Assembly: GCA_036490515.1 (NCBI GenBank)
Contig: DASXDU010000047.1
Span: 392,031 to 456,030 of the forward strand
Origin: Palsa-1150 sp036490515
Lineage (GTDB): Bacteria; Myxococcota_A; Polyangia; Polyangiales; Polyangiaceae
Direction: 5' to 3'
DNA length: 64,000 bases
Both the position numbers and the translations under genes were made by a program. Under the pieces are notes generated by a model that saw only the letters and a list, made by a program, of their open reading frames with translations, had not been told where the DNA came from and ran no database searches. This document shows positions 28,853 through 39,700 of the stretch, piece after piece (positions within the stretch are counted from its first letter, which is position 1; every line of letters begins with the position of its first letter).

Positions 28853-29322
28853 TGGCGGGGATGCGTCCCTCGACCCTCGTCCCCGCGCTCGCCTTCCCTG
28901 CCCTCCTCGCGCTCGCGTCGTTCACCGCCGGGTGCGGCTCGGCCACGCCCGCCCCCGCGACCGCGCCCACCGATCCCGCGTCGGCGCCCGCGCCCGATCC
29001 GGCGGCTGCGGCCGCGTCGGCGCCCGCACCGGCCGCCGAGGAGGCCCCCGCGAAGCATTACCGCGCGCTCGACCTCACGAGCGCGTGCGGCCACGAGCTG
29101 CACCTCCACTACGGCGCGCACCCGGGCGACGGCACGGGCGAGAACCTGACCGTCGCGACCGGCGCGACCATCCCCGTCCCCCGTCAGCCGGACGGCACGA
29201 ACGTCGTCTGGGTGACCGACGAGCAGGGCAACGGCCTCGCGCACGTGACCATCACGAAGAACATGCGCCACATCCGCATCAGCGCGGACTGCTCGAAGAT
29301 CGACGCCGACTCGGAGCGGTGA
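28849..29322 (+). CDS. small lipoprotein
   Basis: A 157-aa lipoprotein (LASFTAGCGSA). The first ATG overlaps the esterase stop (ATGA at 28849); ATG at 28852 or 28861 are alternatives. The lipid-anchored Cys is followed by an Ala/Pro linker (residues ~25-70) and a compact beta-rich domain (RALDLTSACGHELHLHYGAHPG, VVWVTDEQGNGLAHVTITKNMRHIRIS) with two Cys that could pair. Likely co-expressed with the esterase. Function unknown. Confidence 0.65.
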
Positions 29323-29382
29323 CCGCTCGGACCCGCACCCGCGGCTGCGAGGAGGACCCCCCCGCTGGGAGCTGGCCGAAGG

Positions 29383-29955
29383 CTACTCGTCGGCCGCGAG
29401 CTGGCAGGCCTTCGGCTCGCCGCCGTCGCACGCCTTGCGGAAGAAGGCGACGGCCGTGTCGCCCTCCTTCTCCTCCGCGTGCTGCTCGTAGAGGAGCTCG
29501 CCGGCCAGAAGGCAGTTGCTCGCGTCGCCCCGGATGCACGCCAGCTTCGCCGCGTCGAACGCCGCCATGAAGAGGAGCATCGCGTGCGGCTGGTCCTGCG
29601 GGACGCCGTTGCCGCGGAGGTAGAGCCACGCGAGGTTGTTGCACCCGGCGGCGTAGCTGTCCTCGCAGGAGCGCGTGTAGAAGCCCGATGCGAGCGCCGG
29701 GTCACTCGAGTCGCCACCGTCGAACTCGAACATCACGCCCGCGGCGTTGCACGCCTGCGCGTCGTGCGCCTCGCACTTCGCGACGCAGCGGCCGACGTCC
29801 CCGTAGCGGCACGGGTGCTCGGCGACGTCCGTCGGATCGGGCGCGGCGTGCACGTCACGCGGAAGCGACGAGACGTGCGGCGTCCCGAGCTCGCCGCAAC
29901 CCGAAGCAACCGCCATCGTGACCAGCCCCAAACCGAGCAACCACCCGCCGCGCAT
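29383..29955 (-). CDS. Sel1-repeat-like lipoprotein
   Basis: A 190-aa lipoprotein (TMAVASGCGELG). The mature part has Cys-containing helical repeats of the Sel1/SLR kind: CVAKCEAHDAQACNAAGVMFEFD, YTRSCEDSYAAGCNNLAWLYLRGNGV, CIRGDASNCLLAGELLYE and FFRKACDGGEPKACQLAADE. The Cys pairs spaced like this recall HcpA-type secreted proteins. It probably acts as a periplasmic or outer-membrane scaffold for protein contacts. It is followed by hutH upstream on the same strand, but with no sign of shared function. Confidence 0.82.
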   Translation of the reverse strand: MRGGWLLGLGLVTMAVASGCGELGTPHVSSLPRDVHAAPDPTDVAEHPCRYGDVGRCVAKCEAHDAQACNAAGVMFEFDGGDSSDPALASGFYTRSCEDSYAAGCNNLAWLYLRGNGVPQDQPHAMLLFMAAFDAAKLACIRGDASNCLLAGELLYEQHAEEKEGDTAVAFFRKACDGGEPKACQLAADE

Positions 29956-29976
29956 GCCCGGAGTGTACCGCGGATC

Positions 29977-31539
29977 TCAGCGAAGGGCCCCCACGCGCGC
30001 CTCGGCCGAGCGGACGAGGGACCCATCGGAGACCATCGCGGCGACCGAGGCGATGTCGACGTAGAGCGGCCGGTCCTCCGTCAGCGGCTTCACCTTCGAA
30101 CGCACCGCGGCATGCGCGGCGGCGACCCCCTTGCTCGGCGCCAGCGGCGCCCGCTGATCGAGCCCGGCCGCGGCCGTCATGATCTCGATCGCCAGCGATT
30201 GCAGCACGTTGTCGACCACCTGCCGGAGCTTGCGGGCGCTCACGCTCCCCATGCTCACGTGGTCCTCCTTGCCGGCGCTCGACGGGATCGAGTCGACGCT
30301 GGCGGGGTGGCAGAGGATCTTGTTCTCGCTGACCAGCGAGGCGCTCGCGACCTGGGCGATCATGAACCCCGAGTGGAGGCCGCTCCCGGGCGCCAGGAAC
30401 GGCGTGAGGCCGGTCGAGAGCGCGGGGTTCACGAGCTGCTCGACGCGCCGCTCGCTGATGTTCGCCAGCTCGGCCGTCGCCATGGCCGCGAGGTCGAGGG
30501 CGAGCGCGAGCGGCTGGCCGTGGAAGTTCCCGCCGCTGATGATGTCGGCGCCGCCGCCCTCCGTGAGAAAGACGCTCGGGTTGTCCGTGATGGAGTTGAC
30601 CTCGCGCTCGAGCACCCCGCGGACCCACGCGAGCGCGTCGCGCGAGGCGCCGTGCACCTGCGGCATGCACCGCAGGCTGTAGGCGTCCTGCACCTTCCCG
30701 CAGTGCTTGTGGCTCTCCATGATGTCGCTCTCGGCGAGGAGCGCGCGGAGGTTCGCGGCGACGACCGCCTGCCCCGGGTGCGGGCGCGCCGCCTGCAGCC
30801 GCTCGTCGAACGGACGCGACGAGCCCTTGAGCGCCTCGAGGCTCATCGCCCCGGCGACGTCCGCCGTCGCGCAGAGGTGCTCCGCGTCGAGCAGCGCGAG
30901 CGTCCCGAGCGCCGCCATGAGCTGCGTGCCGTTGATGAGCGCGAGCCCCTCCTTCGCTTCGAGCGCGATCGGCGTCACGCCCGCGCGCTTCATCGCCTCG
31001 GCGCTCGGCATCGGCGGCCCGTCGTCGAGGCGCGCCTCGCCCTCACCGATCATCGCGAGCGCCAGGTGCGCGAGCGGCGCGAGATCGCCCGACGCGCCCA
31101 CCGACCCCTGCGCCGGGATGCGCGGGTGGACGCGCTTGTCGAGCATCGCGAGGAGCACGTCGACGAGCTCTGGCCGCACGCCGCTGCAGCCGAGCGCGAG
31201 CACCTGGGCGCGCAGGAGCATCATCCCGCGCACCTCGGGCACGGGGAGGTCGGGCCCGATGCCCGTCGAGTGGGAGCGCACGAGGTTCTTCTGGAGCTGC
31301 CGGACGTCGCTCGCCGAGATGCGCGTCTCGCTCAGCGCGCCGAACCCCGTGTTGACGCCGTAGACGCGCGGCCCGTCGTCGCCGGCCAGGGCGATGGCGT
31401 CGATGGCCATGCGCGAACGCACGACCTTCGCCCGCGCCTCGGGGTCGAAGGCGACGGCGCGACCGCGGCGGGCGACGTCTGCGAGGGCTTCGAGCGTGAG
31501 GGGGCGACCGACGAGGACGGGCTGCGTGTGCGACGGCAT
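29977..31539 (-). CDS. hutH: histidine ammonia-lyase
   Basis: A 520-aa enzyme of the aromatic amino-acid lyase family. The MIO cofactor tripeptide Ala-Ser-Gly sits in GSVGASGDLAPLAHL; other family blocks are VYGVNTGFGALSETRI, LVRSHSTGIG, ISGGNFHGQPLALALD and PASVDSIPSSAGKEDHVSMG, the last typical of histidine rather than phenylalanine or tyrosine lyases. It should convert L-histidine to urocanate and ammonia. ATG 31539 is preferred over 31575, since MPSHTQPVLVG matches usual N-termini. No hutU, hutI or hutG lies nearby, so it may serve histidine turnover elsewhere or another ammonia-lyase role. Confidence 0.9.
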   Translation of the reverse strand: MPSHTQPVLVGRPLTLEALADVARRGRAVAFDPEARAKVVRSRMAIDAIALAGDDGPRVYGVNTGFGALSETRISASDVRQLQKNLVRSHSTGIGPDLPVPEVRGMMLLRAQVLALGCSGVRPELVDVLLAMLDKRVHPRIPAQGSVGASGDLAPLAHLALAMIGEGEARLDDGPPMPSAEAMKRAGVTPIALEAKEGLALINGTQLMAALGTLALLDAEHLCATADVAGAMSLEALKGSSRPFDERLQAARPHPGQAVVAANLRALLAESDIMESHKHCGKVQDAYSLRCMPQVHGASRDALAWVRGVLEREVNSITDNPSVFLTEGGGADIISGGNFHGQPLALALDLAAMATAELANISERRVEQLVNPALSTGLTPFLAPGSGLHSGFMIAQVASASLVSENKILCHPASVDSIPSSAGKEDHVSMGSVSARKLRQVVDNVLQSLAIEIMTAAAGLDQRAPLAPSKGVAAAHAAVRSKVKPLTEDRPLYVDIASVAAMVSDGSLVRSAEARVGALR

Positions 31540-31630
31540 GGGCGAGGGGCTTTCCGTACCGCGGCGGGCCCCCACCGGTAAAGCGTCGTTGACCCGGGGG
31601 GGCCGGCGAGGCGAGCCTGTCGTTCTCGCT

Positions 31631-33338
<1,708 letters not shown>

Positions 33339-33379
33339 AAGAAGATGGGATGTGCGATCGGCAGATGCAAGGCGGGACC

Positions 33380-33411
33380 GGGGAGCGCCCCCCATTCCGA
33401 GGGCGCTCCCC
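33380..33411 (+). terminator. stem-loop, probable terminator of the outer-membrane protein gene
   Basis: A perfect 11-bp stem (33380-33390 GGGGAGCGCCC pairs with 33401-33411) with a ten-base loop lies 79 bp after the stop codon and is followed by a pyrimidine-rich run with several T residues. It is a plausible transcription end for the upstream gene. Confidence 0.6.
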
Positions 33412-33711
33412 GCTTCCCCTACTCTTGCTGCTTCACTGCGCGCTAGCTACGCGATTGCGGGCGCTAGCTCCTCGTGGTGCCGCGCGCCTCCCGCGAGCGC
33501 GCGCGACGCGCCAAGAAGCTGCGCCACCTCCTCCCCGAGCCGCGACCCTCGCCGCCCTCACCCACGACATGCCGATTCGAGCCCGAAACGCGGGGTGGAA
33601 AGCGACGGCGCGTCGTCGAATGGTGGGAGATGGTGAGGGCGCGGTGCCGCGTCTACGCTGCGACGCATGGGAGCCGCGCGCCGGCCTCGCCGACCTCCTC
33701 GCCCCCGGGGC
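33412..33711. other. 300-bp noncoding stretch
   Basis: No convincing gene. It contains two copies of GCGCTAGCT at 33440 and 33461, exactly 21 bp apart. The next two 21-bp steps begin GCG, which faintly resembles the longer 21-bp arrays elsewhere. It presumably holds the promoter of the following small gene. Confidence 0.5.
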
Positions 33712-34092
33712 ATGCCCCGGCCGAGCAAGCACACCACGGCGCGCGGCTTCGAGAGCGAAGCGCGCGTGCTCGAGGCGTGTCAGCTGCCCACGAGGCCGAC
33801 GTGGATGCACCGGTCGCGTCGCGCGACGCACGTCGAGGACCACTCGGGCATCGACATCGTCGTCGAGTCGGACGTCGGGCGGCTGCTCGTGCAAGTGAAG
33901 AGCTCCGCGCTCGGCAAGGAGCACTTCCGTCCGCGCGCCTTCCTCGGCATCGCGGTCGTCGTCGCCGCGCGCGGCGAGACGGCGGAGGTGCTGCTGGCGA
34001 AGGTCGTCCGTGAGCTCGAGCCGCTGCGCGCCGAGAGGCAGAAGGTGATCGAGGCGGTGCGGGCGCGGAGCGGAAAGAAGAAGAGAGGCTGA
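33712..34092 (+). CDS. small protein with PD-(D/E)XK nuclease-like core
   Basis: A 126-aa basic protein. GFESEARVLEACQL, then DHSGIDIVVESDVGRLLVQVKSS, gives the order Glu ... Asp ... (Q)-x-Lys expected of a PD-(D/E)XK metal-dependent nuclease core, as in Holliday-junction or restriction-type endonucleases. The C-terminal third is a charged helix ending KKKRG. ATG 33712 starts MPRPSKHTTARGFE; an upstream in-frame ATG adds Arg/Pro-rich residues. No methylase or helicase partner is adjacent. The nuclease call rests on motif spacing only. Confidence 0.55.
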   Translation: MPRPSKHTTARGFESEARVLEACQLPTRPTWMHRSRRATHVEDHSGIDIVVESDVGRLLVQVKSSALGKEHFRPRAFLGIAVVVAARGETAEVLLAKVVRELEPLRAERQKVIEAVRARSGKKKRG

Positions 34093-34116
34093 CGGTCCGG
34101 GACGCATCGTGCCAGA

Positions 34117-34264
34117 GCCCGCGGGCGTTGTGCTCGATCGGGCGGCGGGATGGGGGGCGACCGGGGTCTATCCCGCGCAAGTCTTCGCGAAGCGAAGCGC
34201 CGCGCGGGGAGACCCTTCGGTGGGGCCCCGTCCCGCCGCCCGATCGAGCACGACGACCGCGGGC
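34117..34264. repeat. 148-nt near-perfect palindrome (long hairpin)
   Basis: Arms 34117-34150 and 34231-34264 are reverse complements except for one G.A mismatch and one wobble pair. The innermost 20 bp of these arms (34131-34150 with 34231-34250) pair perfectly. Inside, 34160-34169 and 34210-34221 continue the stem with a small bulge, 34172-34178 pairs with 34202-34208, and CTTCGC/GCGAAG forms the tip. The element fills the gap between two convergent genes. Because it is so symmetrical, both strands read a similar short peptide (RRPIEH). It could be a MITE/REP-like mobile element or a bidirectional terminator. Confidence 0.88.
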
Positions 34265-34296
34265 GTGAGCCGTCCCATTGCCGCGGCCGTCTCAGC

Positions 34297-35175
34297 TCAC
34301 GGGGTCGGCGCCCGCGGTGCCGTCTCCTTCTCGACGAACTCCACGATGCGACGCGCGACCGCCTCGGGCGCGTCGACGTGCGGGCAGTGCCCGAAGCCCT
34401 CGGGCCTCTCCACCACCGCGTGCTTCGGCAGGTGCGCGCGGAAGTACGCGAGGTGCGTGTCCGGCAAGAGGCGCTCCGACCGCCCCCACACGAGCAGGAT
34501 CGGCATCGTGAGCCCCGCCAGCGCCTCCGGCGTCGCCGCGTGGTCGTTGTTGGCCGACGCGAGCAGCTCGCGCACGGCGCGCCGCGCGACCGACCGCGGG
34601 ACCTCGTGCGCCACGACCCGCGCGAGCCACGGCGTCCGGTGGTAGACGCGCCCGAGGAACTCGATCGCGTCGGCGCGGGTCCGCAGGTCGAAGGCCTTCC
34701 GGAGCGCGTGCCACTCCTCGTCCGTCGCGCGGGCACCGGCCGGCGAGAGGAGGACCAGCGCCCGCACCCGCGCGGGCCGCACGGACGCGTAGTGGAGCGC
34801 GATGCCGCCGCCGAGCGAGTTGCCGACCAGCACCGCGGGCTCGTCGAGCGTCTCGTCGAGCACCTGCGTCATCGCCTCGAGCAGCGCGTCCGGATGCATC
34901 GGCTTCACGGGCGGCGGGGAGAAACCGTGGCCGGGGTAGTCGGGCGCGACGACGCGCCGGACGCGCCTGCGCAGCCGCGCGAGCAGCGGCCCGAAGGGCG
35001 TCGCGCTCGAGCCGACGCCGTGGAGGAGGACCGTCGTCGGCAGCGTGCCGTGGCCGGGCGCGTCGTAGACGTGGACGCGGCCGAGCGGCGTCTTCTCCCA
35101 GCGCGTGCGCACGCCTCGCTTGCGGAGGGCGCGGCGGCCGAGTCGCTCGGCGAGCGGGATGAGCACGGGTCGCAT
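34297..35175 (-). CDS. alpha/beta hydrolase
   Basis: A 292-aa alpha/beta-hydrolase-fold enzyme: TTVLLHGVGSSATPFGPLLA (oxyanion loop), RVVAPDYPGHGFSPPP, nucleophile elbow VLVGNSLGGGIALHYA (Ser), WGRSERLLPD (acid region) and GFGHCPHVDAPEAVA (catalytic His). It is a typical small-molecule esterase, lipase or C-C hydrolase; the substrate is not apparent. ATG 35175 has AGGAGG ten bases upstream. It follows the aldehyde dehydrogenase by 14 bp on the same strand, so the two likely form one operon. Confidence 0.9.
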   Translation of the reverse strand: MRPVLIPLAERLGRRALRKRGVRTRWEKTPLGRVHVYDAPGHGTLPTTVLLHGVGSSATPFGPLLARLRRRVRRVVAPDYPGHGFSPPPVKPMHPDALLEAMTQVLDETLDEPAVLVGNSLGGGIALHYASVRPARVRALVLLSPAGARATDEEWHALRKAFDLRTRADAIEFLGRVYHRTPWLARVVAHEVPRSVARRAVRELLASANNDHAATPEALAGLTMPILLVWGRSERLLPDTHLAYFRAHLPKHAVVERPEGFGHCPHVDAPEAVARRIVEFVEKETAPRAPTP

Positions 35176-35189
35176 GGGGGCGGAGCCTC

Positions 35190-36722
35190 CTAGTCGCCGA
35201 AGCGAACGCCCTGCGCCAGCGGCAGCTCGCTCCCGTGGTTGATCGTCACAGTCTGCCTCCTCATGTACGCCTTCCACGCGTCCGAGCCGCTCTCGCGGCC
35301 GCCGCCCGTGTCCTTCTCGCCGCCGAAGGCTCCGCCGATCTCGGCGCCGCTCGTGCCGAGGTTCACGTTCGCGATGCCGCAGTCGGAGCCGCCCGCGGTG
35401 AGGAACGCCTCGGACGCGGCGAGGCCGCGCGTGAAGATCGCCGACGAGAGACCCTGCCGGACGTCGTTCTGCGCGGCGATGGCCTCGTCGAGCGAGGCCA
35501 CCTCCTGCACGTAGAGGATGGGCGCGAAGGTCTCCTCCTTCACGATCGCCATGCCGGCACGCGCGCGCACGATGGCGGGCGTGACGAAGAAGCCCGGCCG
35601 GTCGAGCCGCGTGCCGCCGCAGAGGACCTCGCCGCCCTGCCGGCGCGCCTCGGCGAGCGCCCTCTCCATCGCCTCGACCGCGTGCGCGTCGACGAGGGGG
35701 CCCATGAGCGTCGACGGCTCCAGCGGATCGCCGATGGTGACCTTGCCGTACGCGTCGACGAGGCGCCGCACCATCTCGCCGGCGACGCCGTGCTGGACGA
35801 GGAGGCGCCGCGTCGTCGTGCACCGCTGGCCCGCGGTGCCGACGGCGCCGAAGAGGACCGCGCGCACGGCGAGGTCGAGGTCCGCGTCGTCGAGGACGAT
35901 GACGGCGTTGTTGCCGCCGAGCTCGAGGAGCGACCGCCCGAGCCGTCGCGCGACCGCCTCGGCCACGGCCCGGCCCATCCGGCAGCTCCCGGTCGCCGAC
36001 ACGAGCGGGAGGCGCGCGTCCTCGGCCATGCGCGCGCCGACGTCCGCGCCGCCCACCGCGAGCGAGAACACGGGCGGCACGCCGACCGCGCGGCACGCTT
36101 CGGCCGCCAAGCGCGTCACCGCGATCGCCGTGAGGGGCGTCTTCTCGGACGGCTTCCAGACGACCGTGTCGCCGCAGACCGCGGCGATGAGGGCGTTCCA
36201 GGCCCAGACGGCGACCGGGAAGTTGAAGGCCGTGATGACGCCGACCGGCCCGAGGGGGTGCCACTGCTCGAACATGCGGTGGCGCGCCCGCTCCGAGTGC
36301 ATCGCCTTGCCGTAGAGCTGGCGCGAGAGGCCGACCGCGAAGTCCGCGACGTCGATCATCTCCTGCACCTCGCCCTCGCCCTCGGAGAGGATCTTGCCGC
36401 TCTCGCGGCTGACGAGCGCCCCGAGCGCGGCCTTCTTCGCGCGGAGGGCCTCGGCGATGGCGCGCACGAGGTCTCCGCGGCGCGGCGCCGGGACCGCCCG
36501 CCACGCCTCGAACGCGCGCACCGCGCTCGCGACGGCCGCGTCGTACTCCGCCGGCCCGGCGCAGAGGACCCGCCCGAGCGGTGCCCCCGTCGCCGGGTCG
36601 ACCGACGCGAGCGTGCCGCCCGTGGGCGCCGCCACCCAATCGCCCGCGAGGACCCCCGAGATCGGGCCCGCATCGCGATCGCGAGCGGAACCGAGACCAC
36701 ACGCCGAGAGGACGTCGTTCAT
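35190..36722 (-). CDS. aldehyde dehydrogenase, ALDH7 type (aminoadipate-semialdehyde/piperideine-6-carboxylate dehydrogenase-like)
   Basis: A 510-aa NAD-dependent aldehyde dehydrogenase. Active-site Glu lies in LLELGGNNAVIVLDDAD and the catalytic Cys in FGAVGTAGQRCTTTRRLLVQ. The C-terminal block NVNLGTSGAEIGGAFGGEK with TGGGRESGSDAWKAYMRR is the ALDH7A1/antiquitin hallmark. ALDH7 enzymes oxidise alpha-aminoadipate semialdehyde in lysine catabolism and also handle toxic aldehydes. Length is normal. The following alpha/beta hydrolase is probably co-transcribed. No other lysine-degradation gene is in the window. Confidence 0.93.
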   Translation of the reverse strand: MNDVLSACGLGSARDRDAGPISGVLAGDWVAAPTGGTLASVDPATGAPLGRVLCAGPAEYDAAVASAVRAFEAWRAVPAPRRGDLVRAIAEALRAKKAALGALVSRESGKILSEGEGEVQEMIDVADFAVGLSRQLYGKAMHSERARHRMFEQWHPLGPVGVITAFNFPVAVWAWNALIAAVCGDTVVWKPSEKTPLTAIAVTRLAAEACRAVGVPPVFSLAVGGADVGARMAEDARLPLVSATGSCRMGRAVAEAVARRLGRSLLELGGNNAVIVLDDADLDLAVRAVLFGAVGTAGQRCTTTRRLLVQHGVAGEMVRRLVDAYGKVTIGDPLEPSTLMGPLVDAHAVEAMERALAEARRQGGEVLCGGTRLDRPGFFVTPAIVRARAGMAIVKEETFAPILYVQEVASLDEAIAAQNDVRQGLSSAIFTRGLAASEAFLTAGGSDCGIANVNLGTSGAEIGGAFGGEKDTGGGRESGSDAWKAYMRRQTVTINHGSELPLAQGVRFGD

Positions 36723-36794
36723 GCCGGATGACCCGAACCTATCTCGCGTGGGACGCTCGCGCCCATGACTCCCCCTTAGTACAGTCCGACTATC

Positions 36795-39700
36795 TTGCGC
36801 CTCCGCCTCCCGCTCGTGCTCCCGCTCGCATCGCTGGCGTTCCTCCTCGCCGATGCTCCCCGCGCGCTCGGCAACGCTCCCGCGTCTGCCGCGCCGCCCG
36901 CATCGGCCACATCGGCCGCGACGGCGGCGACGGCCTCGACCGCCGCCTCCCTCCGCCGCACGGACGCCACGCCCGACGCGATGATCGACGACGCGCTCGC
37001 TCGCGCCGTCGCGCCCGGCGCCGACGAGCACGCGCAGGCCGCCTCGCTCGTCGTGATGGCGGCGCTCGCCGACCGCGGGGCCGAAGGGCACGGGCAGGAC
37101 GCCATCGCCCGCGTCGCCTCGAACGCGAGCACCGCGCCGGACCTGAAGACGGAGGCTTCGCTCCTCGCGCGGATGCTCGCCGCGGACGAGGGGACCGAGG
37201 CGGGCGCGCGCGCCGATCACGCGCTCGGCCTCGTCGAGGCGGTGTCCGTGCTGGGTCCCTTCCGCGACACGGGCGGCGGCTTCGAGGCGCACGACGGGCC
37301 CGAGGGCGACGCTGCGCCGTTCGACACGAGCGCGCGCTACTCGTGGGGCAGCTACGACGTCGCGTGGCGCGAGGTCCCGCGGGCGTTCGCGCAGGCGACG
37401 GGCGTGCCGCTCGACGTGTTCGTGTTCCCCCGCAAGGAGAGCTGCTCGTGGGTCGCGACGGCCCTCGAATCGGCGAAGGCGCAGCCCGTCGTCCTGCGGG
37501 CGGCGTCCGCGGGGCAGGTGCGCCTCGTGCTCGACGGGCACGAGATCGCGCGCGACGACGCGGTGAACGCGTCGCTGCGCCTCGACCGGCTCGCGGTGAA
37601 GGTCGATCTCTCGGCGGGCCGCCACCTCTTCGCGGCGAAGGTCTGCACGGGCGCCCTCGACGACGACGGCGAGGTGCGCCTTCGCGTCACGAACGACGCG
37701 GGCGCGTGGCCCGAGGGCGTGACGGAGACGGCGTGGTCGGGTCCAGGCCTCCACGGCGCGAAGAAGCCCGCGGCGCACCCGCCGACGCACGCGCTCACGA
37801 CGGTGCTCGCGCGATCGATCGCGAAGCCCGAGGGGGACGTCGACCGCCGGCTCGACGCGGCGGTCCTTCGCACGCTCGGCGGCGCGGACGATCTTCGCAG
37901 CCCGCGTGCCCCCGGCCTGCTCGCCGCCCTGGGAGACAGCGGTCTCCCGCCCGACGGCCTCGCGCTCGCAGGCTGGATCGCGCCCATCGGCTCGAACCGC
38001 ACCGCGTGGCTGAACCGCGCCCGCGCGCAGGGCGACGCCGGGACGCGCGCGTTCGCCGAGCGGAGGCTCGTCGAGCGGCACGTCCGCGCGTCGATGGGCG
38101 ACTGGGCGATGGCGACCCTCCGCGGCGCGAAGATCGACCAGGCCAAGGACGCCGAGGCGGCCTTGCTCACCGCGCAGGTCGAGCTCGCGCTCGGGACCGA
38201 CGCGCTCCGCGCCGGCGCTCTCCACCGCCTCGAGGCCACCGTGCGAGCCACCGGCGACCGGACGCCCGACGCCGTGATCGCGCAGCTCGCCCACTCGGCC
38301 GAAGGGGTCGCGCCGGACGTCGCGCTCGCGATGCGCGAGGCGCTGACGAAGCGGGGCGACTGGGGCGCCGATCGCGTGCGGATGGTCGCCGCCGTGCAGG
38401 GGCGCGCGGCGGCCGTCGCGGCGGCGAAGCGCGCGTTCGCCGGCGGGTTCACCGACGCGAGCGACGCGCTGACCGTCGCGCAGACGGTCGCGCGCACGGG
38501 CGCCCACGCCGAGGCGCGCGCCCTCTACGAGCAGCTCTCGCGGTGGGCGCCGAACCGCGCGCCCGTCTGGGCGGGTCTCGCCGAGGAGCTCGGGGCGACG
38601 CCGTCGGACGCGACCGGGGGCGCGGCGATCGCCGCGGCGCTCCGGCGCGCGCGCGAGCTCGATCCCGGCGAGGCGCGCTACCGCGCGGAGCTCGCCCTGC
38701 GGACGAAGCCCTCGTCGCCGCAGGCCGAGACCCACGACGACGAGAAGTACATCGTGCCGTCCGAGGTCATCCTCGCGCGCCGCGTGGGCGTCTCCGGCAA
38801 GGACGCCCCGGACGTCGCGGATCGGCAGCTCCACTGGGTGCGCGCGGTCGTGATGCACCCGGACCGCCGCGTCTCGGAGATGGTCCACTACGCGCGCGAG
38901 ATCGTCATCGCGCCGCGCACCGAGGACGAGCTCTACGAGGACGTGCCCGCCGAGGGCGAGCTCACCGAGATCCTCCGCGCGCGCGTCCACCGCAAGAACG
39001 GCGTCGAGGCGTTCCCCGTCGAGGAGGCGAACGACAACGCGCGCCCGCGCATCCGCTGGCCCGAGCTCGCGCCCGGCGACGTCGTCGAGGTCGCGTTCCG
39101 GTCGTGGTCCGCGGGCCCCGTCGGAGGGCGCGGCGATCCGCCCTTCTACCGGCTCGACTACGCCGCGGCGCTGTCGACGCACCCCCTCCTCTACAACGAG
39201 GACGTCATCGAGTCGCCGCCCGATCACCCCATCTACGCCGACGTCGTCGGCGGCAAGGCCGACCGGGTCGAGCAGCACGACGAGAACGGGCGGCACGTCG
39301 TCCGGTACGTCTGGGATCACCCGCACAACGTCCCCGACGAGCCGCTCGCGCCGCCGATGAGCGAGACGGTGCCCGTCCTCGTCATGTCGACGTTCAAGGA
39401 CTGGAACGCCTTCCGCGGCTGGTACGCCGACGCCGTCCACGGCTTCACCGAGCCCGACGCGCAGGTGCGCGAGCTCGCGGCGCGCCTCACGAAGGGCAAG
39501 ACGACCCGCGACGAGAAGCTCCGCGCGCTCTTCGACTTCGTCGCGGACGACATCCGCTACGTGAACTACGTGAGCGGAGAGTGGTGGCTTCCGAACCGCC
39601 CGCAGCAGCTCCTCGCGCGGCGCGAGGGCGACTGCGACGACAAGGCGCTCCTGCTCATCACGCTCCTCAAGTCCGTCGGCATCGAGGCGCAGGAGGTGAT

